Part shown: positions 36,575 to 44,797 of the stretch, in pieces
Position numbering within the stretch: position 1 is the stretch's first letter
Layout: each line of letters starts with the position of its first letter
NCBI RefSeq assembly: GCF_005405345.1
Contig: NZ_BJDW01000007.1
Coordinates: 1 to 64,000 of the forward strand
Direction: 5' to 3'
Source of the DNA: Enterococcus viikkiensis
GTDB lineage: Bacteria; Bacillota; Bacilli; Lactobacillales; Enterococcaceae
Length of the DNA stretch: 64,000 bases
Program-made: the position numbers and the translations under genes
The notes under the pieces: generated by a model
What the model was told of the DNA's origin: nothing
Database searches by the model: none
Seen by the model: the letters and a program-made list of their open reading frames with translations, nothing else

Positions 36575-37111
36575 TTATAATTCAGAAAAAGGAATAAACG
36601 TCGGCAATGCACCTTCCGTCTTTCGTAAAAATTTCTGTAACCAAAGAACATCATGCCATGCTTCAAACTTGTAACCAATTTTTGGAAAGAGGGCCGCCGA
36701 TTGATACCCTAACCTCTCATGAAATTTTAGACTGCCGTGATTTCCACCGGTAATACAGGCGGTCAAAATCGCTACATTTTGTTTCTCCAATACCGCTTCC
36801 AATGCTTGGTAGAGACGTTTACCGGCTCCGATCCCTTGCTTCTGACGGTCTACATAAACACTAACCTCTACCGCCCAATCATAAGCGGCCCGCTCTTTGT
36901 ACGCATGGGCATACGCGTAGCCGATGATTTCTCCCTGATTCTCAGCTACTAAATACGGATACGTTGTGATTGTTTCAGCGATCCGATCAGCAAAGGTCGC
37001 TTCACTAGGAACTTCGTAGTCGAATGTAATGGTTGTCTCAGTCACATAGGGTGCATAAATTTTGCGTAACGCAGCTGCGTCCGCAGGCGTCGCTGTACGA
37101 ATAGTAATCAT
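36575..37111 (-). CDS. GNAT-family N-acetyltransferase (phosphinothricin acetyltransferase-like)
   Basis: A 178-residue acetyl-CoA-dependent transferase. The acetyl-CoA loop Q-K-Q-G-I-G-A-G-K lies near residue 97, the start I-R-T-A-T-P-A-D-A-A-A-L-R-K-I-Y and the segment T-I-T-F-D-Y-E-V-P are typical of the Pat/YwnH group that acetylates phosphinothricin or methionine sulfoximine analogues. The natural substrate in enterococci is unknown. AGGAG lies upstream of the ATG. It stands alone. Confidence 0.85.
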   Translation of the reverse strand: MITIRTATPADAAALRKIYAPYVTETTITFDYEVPSEATFADRIAETITTYPYLVAENQGEIIGYAYAHAYKERAAYDWAVEVSVYVDRQKQGIGAGKRLYQALEAVLEKQNVAILTACITGGNHGSLKFHERLGYQSAALFPKIGYKFEAWHDVLWLQKFLRKTEGALPTFIPFSEL

Positions 37112-37175
37112 TGCAACACTCCTTTACTTATTTAAAATTAACACGGAAACTCGCGAAAAAAACTTCTCTTTGAAA

Positions 37176-37529
37176 CTATTTTTCCACCAGTCCCAAACTC
37201 ATCCCGATCACCAAAATCACTAAAACAATCACCGTTATCCAAACGTATAGATAATCTTTTTCTTTGGCAAAAGCAAAAATAGAAATCACTACTCGTAAAA
37301 CAGGAGTAAGAATTAAACAAAATAATCCTAACATAATAAAGGCTTCTCCATTTAATTGCAGCAACCCATGAATGATCGCAGGTAAATTGTTGGGAACCGC
37401 CTGTGTACTTGGCTGGATGAACAATAAAAGCATTCCAATAACGATGATTACGGCCGAAACAATGACACCAATCCGCAAGATATAGCCAATTGAGCGCTCA
37501 ATCGCCAAAATTTCTTCTTTGTCCTCCAT
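37176..37529 (-). CDS. DUF1634 membrane protein
   Basis: A 117-residue protein with three membrane segments (about residues 17-38, 60-82 and 93-113) and the DUF1634 opening I-E-R-S-I-G-Y-I-L-R-I-G-V. Genes of this family are nearly always paired with TauE/SafE permeases, as here: its ATG overlaps the permease stop by one base. A subunit or accessory role in anion export or uptake is inferred from this pairing only. Confidence 0.85.
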   Translation of the reverse strand: MEDKEEILAIERSIGYILRIGVIVSAVIIVIGMLLLFIQPSTQAVPNNLPAIIHGLLQLNGEAFIMLGLFCLILTPVLRVVISIFAFAKEKDYLYVWITVIVLVILVIGMSLGLVEK

Positions 37530-38377
37530 TAATTCATCACCCCGAATCCCCGCAATACCATTTGAATGCCCATAATCAATAGAATCGGAATAAAGATCAT
37601 ACGAATTACCACTGGTTTCAATCGCTGCATGATGCGCGAGCCCATCGTGGCTCCGCCTAAAACTCCTAAAGCTAAAGGTGCCGCAATCTGTGGTAAAATC
37701 GCCCCGTTGAAAAAGTAGACCATAGCAGAGGCCGCGGCAGTCACACCCATCATTAAATTACTTGTCGCACTAGATGGTTTTAACGGCATTTTCATGATAG
37801 TATCCATCGCCGTCACCTTGAAGACCCCACTCCCGATTCCTAAAAGCCCTGAAGCAATCCCGGCACCAAACATCATAGCAAAACCTCCCGGAACCTTTTC
37901 AACTTGATAATCAATTTGTTGGTCCAGCACCTTATCATAATATGAACCATTCAGCTTTAATTTTTCTGCCAGTGAATTGCTAGTAGAGGACTGGATCTGT
38001 TCGGCTGATTTTCCCCTTAATTTTTGAATCATATTCACCACGGAAAATAATAAAAAACCACCAAATAAAATAAATAGAAATCCCGTTGGTACAATCCCGG
38101 AAAGCAGTGCTCCTGCGATTGCACCGATCGTAGTAGCAATCTCCAAAAACATTGCCACCCGTAAATTTAGCATGTCATCCTTTAAATATGCAATCGTCGC
38201 TCCTGAACTGGTGGCAATCACACAGACAATACTAGCAGCGATTGCGTATTTGATATCCAAGCCCATAACTAACGTTAAAAATGGTGTTAAAATAATTCCG
38301 CCGCCGATTCCTAAAATCGACCCTAAAATGCCGGCCAACACACCCGTCACAAGCAATAATCCTATTTGACTAAGCAT
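37529..38377 (-). CDS. TSUP-family (TauE/SafE) anion permease
   Basis: A 282-residue membrane protein with about 8 membrane segments, carrying the repeated G-x-G-G-G-I/V-F-K-type motifs of the sulfite/sulfonate exporter family (L-G-I-G-G-G-I-I-L-T-P near residue 22 and G-I-G-S-G-V-F-K-V near residue 182). I start at the ATG at 38375-38377, with AGGTGGGG upstream; an in-frame ATG at 38413 has no site. A TATAAT box lies about 25 bases before the start, so it has its own promoter and is not simply the tail of the wall operon. The substrate is not predictable. Confidence 0.85.
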   Translation of the reverse strand: MLSQIGLLLVTGVLAGILGSILGIGGGIILTPFLTLVMGLDIKYAIAASIVCVIATSSGATIAYLKDDMLNLRVAMFLEIATTIGAIAGALLSGIVPTGFLFILFGGFLLFSVVNMIQKLRGKSAEQIQSSTSNSLAEKLKLNGSYYDKVLDQQIDYQVEKVPGGFAMMFGAGIASGLLGIGSGVFKVTAMDTIMKMPLKPSSATSNLMMGVTAAASAMVYFFNGAILPQIAAPLALGVLGGATMGSRIMQRLKPVVIRMIFIPILLIMGIQMVLRGFGVMN

Positions 38378-38496
38378 CGTTTCCCCACCTTTCCTGTAAC
38401 TATTATAGCGCAATTTTTTCTTAAAGCAGGAAATTTAACCGTGAGAGCCCGTTGCTTTTCGAATGGTTTGCATGCTCTAACTACTACTTCTTTTAC

Positions 38497-40062
38497 TTAT
38501 AGATTTAATTGTTTAAAAAGAATTTTTTTTACGCGGTCCACTTCTACTTGCGGAATCTCCTGATAAGAAATCCCTGCATCACCAGTGAACCCATCGCCAG
38601 TGAATCCCTCTCCTTGGACTTGCTGACTATTGATTTTCCTTAGACTCGTGTGATAGTCCGTCATAATTTTCTGCATTTGATTAAAGGTTAGATCCGTCTT
38701 GCCATTTTCCCCGATTCCAGCTAAAATTTTTTGGTAATGAAACAGACTTTTGGTTGAGAGTAGCTGACTGATTAATAATTCCATTACCTCTCGTTGCCGG
38801 CCTTGACGTCCGTAATCACCTTTGGGGTCTTCGTACCGCATTCGGGAATACTGTAATGCTTCCCAACCATTCAAGTGTTGCTTGCCTTTTGGATAATCAA
38901 TTCCCTCGGCTGAAAAAGCAAAATCATTATCTACCGTGACGCCTCCGACTGCGTCCACCAATGTTTGTAAGCCATCCATATTAACCTCCATATAGTGATG
39001 GATCGGAATCGCTAAAAATTTTTCCACCGTATCAATCATCATTTCTGGTCCACCAATCGAATGGGCATGATTGATTTTATCCTGATACTCCGCACCAACG
39101 ATCTCCACGAACGCATCACGAGGAATACTCACTAGCGTTGTTTCCTTCGTTTGATTATTTAAGGTTGCTACCATAATCGTGTTTGCACGAAAATCCGTTT
39201 TTCTCTTGGCATCATTTGCGATTCCTAAAATTAAAATACTAATTGGCTCAGAAGCCACCGGTGTGTTTACCGTCCTGGTTCGTTCAATCGGCGCATACAT
39301 CGAATCCGCCGCATTACGCGAGTTATGATAAAACGTCAAAGCAAAGATGCTTAACCCAGTGATAAGTACCACTGCACAAGCCAGCAGACTTAATAAAATC
39401 GTTTGCCATTTTACAAATTTAGCGCCTTCCGTTTCTTTCAACCTTACGTTTACTGGTTGCAAATAAGAGTAAAAAAAGCAGCCACTGCCGAATGTAAGGC
39501 CTAATCCTAAGCATAGACCCGTGATGACATCGCTGATGAAATGAACGCCTAGATAAATTCGACCGCCGGCAATCACAAGCACTAACAACGCCAATCCTAC
39601 TTTGACAAGTGTTGGCATTTTTTTATTCATAAAAAAATAAATTAAACAGAGAGAGCCAACCAGTGTCATGACTAGCAGCGAATGTCCACTGGGAAAACTA
39701 TACGATGAACGCGTGAGATATTGTAGTTGCTCAGGTCGCACTCGTTGAAACACTTGCTTTAATAAATAGCCGACCCCACTGATAAAAATCAGATTACCTA
39801 AACACCAAACGGCTAAAGCTCTCTGCTGTTTTCGCCACAAAAAGAACGCGAGAAAACTGAAAATAATCAGCATTGGGCCAAGCGTTGCTACTTTTGCCAG
39901 CACTCCTGTAAACACCGTCAAAAACGAGATATTCGCTAGACGATTTTGCATAAAAAAAGTATCCAAATAATTGAGCCATTGAGCGTTTATTGCTACTCCG
40001 ATCATAAAAATCAGCGCTACCGAAAGTGTGCAGACACTTAGTAAAGTAAATTTTTTTCGCAT
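38497..40062 (-). CDS. PAP2 phosphatase fused to a LytR-CpsA-Psr (LCP) domain
   Basis: A 521-residue membrane protein joining two wall enzymes. Residues 1-205 are a PAP2 lipid phosphatase with about six membrane segments and all three motifs: K102-x6-R109-P110, P-S-G-H at 124-127 and R168-x5-H174. After a further membrane helix (about 218-243), residues 272-480 form an extracytoplasmic LCP domain with S-I-P-R315-D, R407-M-R409 and G-D-Y-G-R419-Q-G-R422. PAP2 enzymes dephosphorylate undecaprenyl pyrophosphate; LCP proteins move wall polymers from the lipid carrier to peptidoglycan. The usual acidic metal ligands of LCP read A282 and N294 here. It is third in the M-box-led operon, and GAGGA precedes its ATG. 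Confidence 0.9.
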   Translation of the reverse strand: MRKKFTLLSVCTLSVALIFMIGVAINAQWLNYLDTFFMQNRLANISFLTVFTGVLAKVATLGPMLIIFSFLAFFLWRKQQRALAVWCLGNLIFISGVGYLLKQVFQRVRPEQLQYLTRSSYSFPSGHSLLVMTLVGSLCLIYFFMNKKMPTLVKVGLALLVLVIAGGRIYLGVHFISDVITGLCLGLGLTFGSGCFFYSYLQPVNVRLKETEGAKFVKWQTILLSLLACAVVLITGLSIFALTFYHNSRNAADSMYAPIERTRTVNTPVASEPISILILGIANDAKRKTDFRANTIMVATLNNQTKETTLVSIPRDAFVEIVGAEYQDKINHAHSIGGPEMMIDTVEKFLAIPIHHYMEVNMDGLQTLVDAVGGVTVDNDFAFSAEGIDYPKGKQHLNGWEALQYSRMRYEDPKGDYGRQGRQREVMELLISQLLSTKSLFHYQKILAGIGENGKTDLTFNQMQKIMTDYHTSLRKINSQQVQGEGFTGDGFTGDAGISYQEIPQVEVDRVKKILFKQLNL

Positions 40063-40083
40063 AGGTATCCTCTTTTCTTTAAA

Positions 40084-41226
40084 CTACATTCTTTTTTGGA
40101 AGCCCAACATCATACCGAATCCGAGCCCCAATACGATCAAGGACGTCCCACCCTGACTTAAAATTGGCAATGGAATCCCTGTCAGCGGCAAAATACCAAT
40201 GGCCGCCCCAATATTTTCAAAAATTTGAAATAATAAGCCAAAGACGAAGGCGATTGCTAGATACAGATTGGCTTTATTATTCGTTTTTATTGCATTGGAA
40301 AGGATTTGATAAAACAAATAAAAATAAAGAAAGATCACAAAGGTACTACCGATGAAACCAAAGTTCTCAGCGACCACGGTAAAGACCATATCGGATTCGC
40401 GAACCGGAACATATACCGAAGCTTGCTCTGCCTCTCGTCCAAATAACCCACCACTGCCAATTGCGTAAAGGCTCTGGACTTGCTGATAAGCAATCGAATC
40501 TTTGTACTGGAAAGGATCGGCCCATGCTCGAACGCGATCCAATTGATACGTCTTAAAGTGCAGACTATAAAGCAAACGATTCCCCCATTTGCTGAATACC
40601 AATACTAGTAAGGTGCCGCCGAGTGCCCCACCGATCCCCGTGATCGTTGCTAAGATTTTCCAGTGCATCCCGGAAATAATAAATAATGCTCCTAAAATAG
40701 CAATAAATACTAAACTTGTCCCAAAATCCCGTTGCATGAACATTAATAGAAAGGTTGGCAAACTAAATAACAGGATTTTTTTCAAATAGTGAAGATCACT
40801 CTTTAGCTTTCGCTGCTGGTCGCTTCTTTCCTCAGTCAGTGTGAGCCGAACCATAAAAAGGATGAAGCTTAATTTCATCAACTCGGATGGTTGAAAAGAA
40901 AAACGGCCGAGCCGCAGCCAGCGCTTTGTGTTAGTTACCTGATACATTGCCGGATCGTAAAACCAATACAAAAGTGCCATCACGCCTAGCGACAAAATAT
41001 AAAAAAGCGGTGCATATCGTAATAAACTAGCGGTTTTAACTTTACTGACGGCTACCATTACTACCAGCGACAACAAACAAAAAATAACCTGTTTCAATAC
41101 AACTTCCTTGACATTCACCTCGTCAAGTTCAGCCGCCAAAAATTGAACAGCAATACTGATTAAATAAAACAAAAAAATCGGTAAAAAAAGTGAATAATTA
41201 AATTCGTTGCTCAAACGTCTCCACAT
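40084..41226 (-). CDS. SEDS-family glycosyltransferase (RodA-like)
   Basis: A 380-residue membrane protein with about 10 membrane segments, belonging to the FtsW/RodA/SpoVE family of lipid II polymerases. Family marks are F-S-F-Q-P-S-E-L-M-K-L, the catalytic aspartate in V-R-E-S-D-M-V-F, and the C-terminal G-I-P-L-P-I-L-S-Q-G-G-T-S. I chose the ATG at 41224-41226, with GGAGG nine bases upstream, inside the end of the preceding SEDS gene (29-base overlap). Its cognate class B penicillin-binding protein is not encoded nearby. It is the second gene of the M-box-led unit. Confidence 0.9.
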   Translation of the reverse strand: MWRRLSNEFNYSLFLPIFLFYLISIAVQFLAAELDEVNVKEVVLKQVIFCLLSLVVMVAVSKVKTASLLRYAPLFYILSLGVMALLYWFYDPAMYQVTNTKRWLRLGRFSFQPSELMKLSFILFMVRLTLTEERSDQQRKLKSDLHYLKKILLFSLPTFLLMFMQRDFGTSLVFIAILGALFIISGMHWKILATITGIGGALGGTLLVLVFSKWGNRLLYSLHFKTYQLDRVRAWADPFQYKDSIAYQQVQSLYAIGSGGLFGREAEQASVYVPVRESDMVFTVVAENFGFIGSTFVIFLYFYLFYQILSNAIKTNNKANLYLAIAFVFGLLFQIFENIGAAIGILPLTGIPLPILSQGGTSLIVLGLGFGMMLGFQKRM

Positions 41227-42346
41227 TGGATCGAACCTCCGAAGCAAATTTTAAACAAATTCCAAGCGCTACCGAAAGGATTAAATAGCTAGTACCGCCA
41301 TAGCTGATGAATGGCAAAGGAACCCCGGTCATGGGAATCAGTCCTAGAATACTCGCCACATTGATACTTGTTTGGAGTAATATTAATGTTCCCACACCAA
41401 AATAGATCAGGCTTACCTGTTGACACTGTTCCTTTGCAGCTAGCACAAATAAACGTAGTGCGATCAAAAAAATCAATGCCAATACCAGCAATGCGACAAT
41501 TACTCCTAATTCTTCTACCATGATTGAATAAATGAAGTCCGTCTCAGCAACGGGTAAATACCCTTTTTTCGTAATGCTGTTTCCTAGCCCGCGCCCGAAA
41601 AATCCGCCATTGTAAAGAGCATAATAGGAATTACTCATTTGAAATCCTTGCCCGTAAGAATCTAAGAAGGGATCTCTTACCAAACGAATGCGCTCATACG
41701 TATGGGAAAATAGTTGTGGCAGCAAATCGTGACTACCCAAAAAAAGAATCATTCCGCCAACTAGCACGATACCAACAATCAACCCTAAAAAAAGGAAGAG
41801 CGAAAGCTGGTATGGGATTTCTGCGGTCGTAATGAGTACGAAGGCAATCCCCCAAATAATAATGGCTCCGGTCACTTTCGGTTGCAGTAAAATGAATAGA
41901 CCACTAAGTAAAACCAGCCCGCCAGGTATCCACAATTGATTTCTTGCCCGTTTCGTCCGGAAAAAATAAGCTAAATATAAGATCAACGCTACGTTTGTTA
42001 CCTCTGATGGCTGAAATTGAATGCCAAATAAGGAAACCCATCTTTGTGCGCCATTGATTGTGACTCCGTTTATTTTGACAAACACTAAACTGACTAAGCC
42101 GATTGCCAACAAGCCTTTTGCTACGATGCTTTTTAATAAGATATTGCTTTTCACATGATAAATAAGTCCCATTAATAACCAACTTAACAGAATAAAAACC
42201 GCTTGCTTACTAAACAACGATAACGGATTTTTCCCTTCCCTTGTCAATCGATACGAACTCGCGCTGAAGACCATTAAAAGACCGATTAGGCTTACCACAA
42301 AATAAGGTAGTAACAATAGCCAATCGATCTTTCTTTTTTTTATCAT
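41198..42346 (-). CDS. SEDS-family glycosyltransferase (FtsW/RodA-like), first gene after the M-box
   Basis: A 382-residue membrane protein with about 10 membrane segments. The start L-L-P-Y-F-V-V-S-L-I-G-L-L-M-V-F-S-A-S-S, the motif I-Q-F-Q-P-S-E-V, the catalytic aspartate in V-A-E-T-D-F-I-Y and the end G-V-P-L-P-F-I-S-Y-G-G-T-S are diagnostic of peptidoglycan polymerases of the SEDS class. The ATG at 42344-42346 has GGGAG eight bases upstream; an upstream in-frame ATG touches that site. It begins 50 bases after the M-box terminator and overlaps the second SEDS gene. Two adjacent, diverged SEDS genes suggest a specialised wall-synthesis module beside the housekeeping FtsW and RodA. Confidence 0.9.
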   Translation of the reverse strand: MIKKRKIDWLLLLPYFVVSLIGLLMVFSASSYRLTREGKNPLSLFSKQAVFILLSWLLMGLIYHVKSNILLKSIVAKGLLAIGLVSLVFVKINGVTINGAQRWVSLFGIQFQPSEVTNVALILYLAYFFRTKRARNQLWIPGGLVLLSGLFILLQPKVTGAIIIWGIAFVLITTAEIPYQLSLFLFLGLIVGIVLVGGMILFLGSHDLLPQLFSHTYERIRLVRDPFLDSYGQGFQMSNSYYALYNGGFFGRGLGNSITKKGYLPVAETDFIYSIMVEELGVIVALLVLALIFLIALRLFVLAAKEQCQQVSLIYFGVGTLILLQTSINVASILGLIPMTGVPLPFISYGGTSYLILSVALGICLKFASEVRSNVETFEQRI

Positions 42347-42395
42347 AGTCATCTCTCCCTCTCATCAAGTAATTGTTGCGGTGAGAGCGTTCAAA

Positions 42396-42449
42396 GCAAA
42401 AAACAAAAAGACACCAAACGTTAGCAAAAAACTAACACGTTTGGTGTCT
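42396..42449 (-). terminator. M-box riboswitch expression platform (terminator)
   Basis: A long stem, 42409-42424 with 42432-42449 (AGACACCAAACG/CGTTTGGTGTCT plus TTAG/CTAA, one 2-base bulge). On the minus strand it is followed by TTTTTGTTTTTTG. It lies between the M-box aptamer and the SEDS gene start, so it should terminate transcription when Mg2+ is bound. Confidence 0.92.
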
Positions 42450-42455
42450 CACACA

Positions 42456-42615
42456 ATCAATCTCATCGTCTGAGTTTTAGCACTAAACAACGTAAAGAAT
42501 TACTCTTAGCTATTTTATGAAAAGCCTTAATCCGACAATTCCTGTTTTACACATTGGCGTCTTTCGACGTTTCTGCGCAATAGCTTATATTTGTTTAGGA
42601 GCCTCACCTAACAAG
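42456..42615 (-). ncRNA. M-box (ykoK leader) magnesium riboswitch aptamer
   Basis: Read on the minus strand, this segment contains the conserved M-box blocks in the right order: GTTAGGTGAGGCTCCT (42612-42597); then AAACGTCGAAAGACGCCAATG (42577-42557, quoted in part) with A-A-C-A-G-G after it; ATTAAGGC; and finally AGTGCTAAAACTC followed by ACGATGAGA near 42462. These match the Bacillus mgtE leader, where Mg2+ binding favours a terminator. The gene order downstream is two SEDS polymerases and a PAP2-LCP fusion, with no Mg2+ transporter. High Mg2+ should switch the unit off and Mg2+ starvation should switch it on. Confidence 0.95.
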
Positions 42616-42640
42616 TTTACTTATATTTACTTTCACAATC

Positions 42641-42669
42641 ATCCTACTTTTTTTGTCATAAAATAGCAA
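42641..42669 (-). promoter_or_regulatory. Probable promoter of the M-box leader
   Basis: On the minus strand, -35 TTGCTA (42669-42664), a 17-base spacer and -10 TAGGAT (42646-42641) would start transcription about 20 bases before the aptamer. A small palindrome, AGATAAT/ATTATCT (about 42680-42695), lies just upstream of the -35 and might bind a regulator. Confidence 0.5.
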
Positions 42670-42695
42670 AAAAATATATAGATAATCCGATTATC

Positions 42696-42981
42696 TTTAA
42701 AATTACTTATGAAATCTTTTACCAAAAATTTACTGGACAGTCTTTTTTAACCCTAAACTGCTTAAACCAGCCACTCACTAAAAAAATCTCTCAGCCAATT
42801 CTACTAAGAAATTTTTATAGCTTGAATGCACGACAACCTAGCAAGATAAAATCCTCTGCTTCACCCAACAATTGAATGACCGGATCTTTTTATGGTGTTG
42901 CTCGCCATAAATTATTTTGTCACTCTTCTCATCCTACCGAAGAATGGGGATTCCTTTAATCGTTTCTGTTGTTTTTTCCAA
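42696..42981. other. Non-coding stretch between pentapeptide gene and M-box
   Basis: About 285 bases downstream of the pentapeptide-repeat gene on the minus strand. A 23-codon stretch ending at 42815 reads protein-like (D-P-V-I-Q-L-L-G-E-A-E-D) but has no start or ribosome site and may be a decayed gene end. Nothing else is recognised. Confidence 0.35.
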
Positions 42982-43617
42982 TTAGCCCTCCACGATCTCT
43001 AGGCCTAATCCTGCTGCAATCACCAGCGCTTGATAGGCATCGACTTTTAAGCCCTTCAACTGTTCCATTGAGCAAGCGATTTTGCTGAAAGAATTGCTGG
43101 TAAAGTCTAGACCCGCTAATTTGGTTCGTTGCCAATTGCTATTCTCCAAATTATTTTTTTCTAAAAATAAATGCTTCCACGTTACTTCAAAAAATTCGCC
43201 GTCAGACAGTTGACAGTTCTCAAACCAGACATTCTTCAAATTCGTTGCACTAAAAGAACCAAAATTGATTAAAGAGTCTTTAAAATGACAATCTCTAAGA
43301 TAGCTCTCGGCAAAATTACACCCCGTTAATTTGCAATTTTCAAATACCACTTGATGAAAGCTGCCCCCAATCCATTCTAAATTGGAAAAATCACAATTCT
43401 TGAAGACGACGTTCCCCGCTTCAAAACGAATCAGTTTCGTCCGTTGCATTGTGACCTTTTCTAGAATTGAATGGCGGAGGACTAGATTTTCGCAAGTCAA
43501 ATAGCTGAAATCCATTTCAAGACCATGTAAGGCTTCAAAGCTCGCTTCATCCTCTAAATAAAAATCCGAGGCAAATCGTTGCGGCAAGCTAGGTGCTGCT
43601 GGATAATTCTTTTTCAT
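42982..43617 (-). CDS. Pentapeptide-repeat protein
   Basis: A 211-residue protein dominated by A(D/N)Lxx-type repeats between about residues 33 and 175 (for example F-K-N-C-D-F-S-N-L, F-E-N-C-K-L-T-G-C-N-F), predicted to form a right-handed quadrilateral beta-helix. Such proteins include the Qnr/MfpA DNA mimics that protect gyrase from quinolones, and enterococci carry chromosomal Qnr-like members. The C-terminal helix (V-D-A-Y-Q-A-L-V-I-A-A-G-L-G-L) is the capping type common in uncharacterised Firmicutes members, so a Qnr function is not established. GAGGAG precedes the ATG. Confidence 0.8.
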   Translation of the reverse strand: MKKNYPAAPSLPQRFASDFYLEDEASFEALHGLEMDFSYLTCENLVLRHSILEKVTMQRTKLIRFEAGNVVFKNCDFSNLEWIGGSFHQVVFENCKLTGCNFAESYLRDCHFKDSLINFGSFSATNLKNVWFENCQLSDGEFFEVTWKHLFLEKNNLENSNWQRTKLAGLDFTSNSFSKIACSMEQLKGLKVDAYQALVIAAGLGLEIVEG

Positions 43618-43771
43618 TCTATTACTCCTCTGTTGTTTGATTGTCTCTAGTGTCCCATAATTGAAAAAAATTCTCCAGCCCTCTATAATATACCTAATTT
43701 ATATTAAAGAAGAAGCTAAAAAGAGCTTTTTGTTTGGAAGCATGCTAAACTGTACTATTGTGAGGTGAACT

Positions 43772-44341
43772 ATGAACAGCAAACTAAAAGAATGGCTTCC
43801 AGTCATTATTATTGTTCTCTTGATTTTTTTGGCACGGGCATTTGTTTTCTCGCCAGTCAAAGTCGAAGGACACTCAATGGACCCGACATTGCATGACGGG
43901 CAGCGCTTGATTTCATCAAAAGTATCCAATATCGATAGACAAGACATCATTACTACCAAAGAACCTGATAATACCAACATTTACGTCGTCAAGCGAGTAA
44001 TTGGGTTACCCGGTGACAAGATTGAAATGCAAAATAATCGTTTAACGATTAACGGAAAAGAATACAAAGAACCCTATCTAACGGATTATCAAAAGAAATT
44101 TAAAGAAGATAAACTATTCGATACCTATTCTTATAATTCAGCTTTCCAAGAACAAGCAGCCAATGCGGACAACTTTACGAATAATTTTTCCGTGACGGTT
44201 CCTAAAAATAGTTATTTTGTTTTAGGTGATAACCGCTTGATCTCTAAAGACAGTCGTATCTTCGGCTTTGTGGACAAGTCCTTAGTTCAAGGAAAAGTCG
44301 TGTTGCGCTTTTGGCCGTTAAATAAGATCCAGCTCTTCTAA
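43772..44341 (+). CDS. lepB: Type I signal peptidase
   Basis: A 189-residue membrane-anchored serine protease that removes signal peptides from exported proteins. An N-terminal membrane helix (residues 8-26) is followed by the catalytic serine in G-H-S35-M-D-P-T and the general-base lysine in V-V-K74-R-V-I-G. The later G-D-N-R-L-I-S-K-D-S-R box is also present; the usual N-S-x-D-S-R reads L-I-S-K-D-S-R. The insert between the boxes (about residues 97-135) is longer than in minimal forms. GAGGTG lies before the ATG, and a perfect terminator follows at 44347. Confidence 0.93.
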   Translation: MNSKLKEWLPVIIIVLLIFLARAFVFSPVKVEGHSMDPTLHDGQRLISSKVSNIDRQDIITTKEPDNTNIYVVKRVIGLPGDKIEMQNNRLTINGKEYKEPYLTDYQKKFKEDKLFDTYSYNSAFQEQAANADNFTNNFSVTVPKNSYFVLGDNRLISKDSRIFGFVDKSLVQGKVVLRFWPLNKIQLF

Positions 44342-44346
44342 TTTTT

Positions 44347-44374
44347 AAAGCCTTGGCAGGTCTGCCAAGGCTTT
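44347..44374. terminator. Terminator after signal peptidase
   Basis: A perfect 13-base-pair stem, AAAGCCTTGGCAG (44347-44359) with CTGCCAAGGCTTT (44362-44374), shared with the convergent YolD-like gene. Confidence 0.88.
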
Positions 44375-44383
44375 ATTCATATT

Positions 44384-44797
44384 TTACTCCTTTGGTGCGA
44401 GTATTTTTTTAGGCGCTAATAGTTCTATGTGATGGATTTGTTCGAACTCAACACGCAAGACTCCGCGCTCTTCTTCATTTAAAAAAAGCTGCTGCTCTTT
44501 CTGGCCGCTGATCTTTCCTACCAGATCCGGAAAAAATTGGCCTTCACTGTCTAACGCTTCTAGCTGGATCGCGACACGTTTATTTTGCAGATAGGCGGCT
44601 TGCAAACGCTCACCGATAGCTTCCATACTCATTTGACCTTTATCAAAATAAACCTGTTTTCGCTGCTTTGATTCTTTATTCAGCACCGCTGTATGATCGG
44701 ATAAATAAAAACCAATCCACTTCATCATTCCACGGTCTTGATACACCCGTTTTGCCTCCATAAAAAGCTGTTTCGCGCTTTCATCGTCATAAGACAT
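44384..44797 (-). CDS. YolD-like protein, partner of the Y-family polymerase
   Basis: A protein of about 137 residues with the YolD-like core D-R-G-M-M-K-W-I-G-F-Y-L-S-D-H-T and a C-terminal beta-rich part. YolD-like genes regularly follow UvrX/YqjW-type Y-family polymerases in Firmicutes and are thought to assist or control them; they are distant UmuD-like partners only by context. The open frame extends to 44872, but I prefer the ATG at 44795-44797 with AAGGA six bases upstream. This overlaps the polymerase end by 11 bases. ATG 44827 (GGAGG two bases away) is an alternative. Confidence 0.75.
   Translation of the reverse strand: MSYDDESAKQLFMEAKRVYQDRGMMKWIGFYLSDHTAVLNKESKQRKQVYFDKGQMSMEAIGERLQAAYLQNKRVAIQLEALDSEGQFFPDLVGKISGQKEQQLFLNEEERGVLRVEFEQIHHIELLAPKKILAPKE

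Noticed and set aside
42982-43617. Calling the pentapeptide-repeat protein a Qnr quinolone-resistance gene
   Set aside because: The repeat fold alone does not show gyrase binding, and its C-terminal cap is of the generic type. Left as a pentapeptide-repeat protein.
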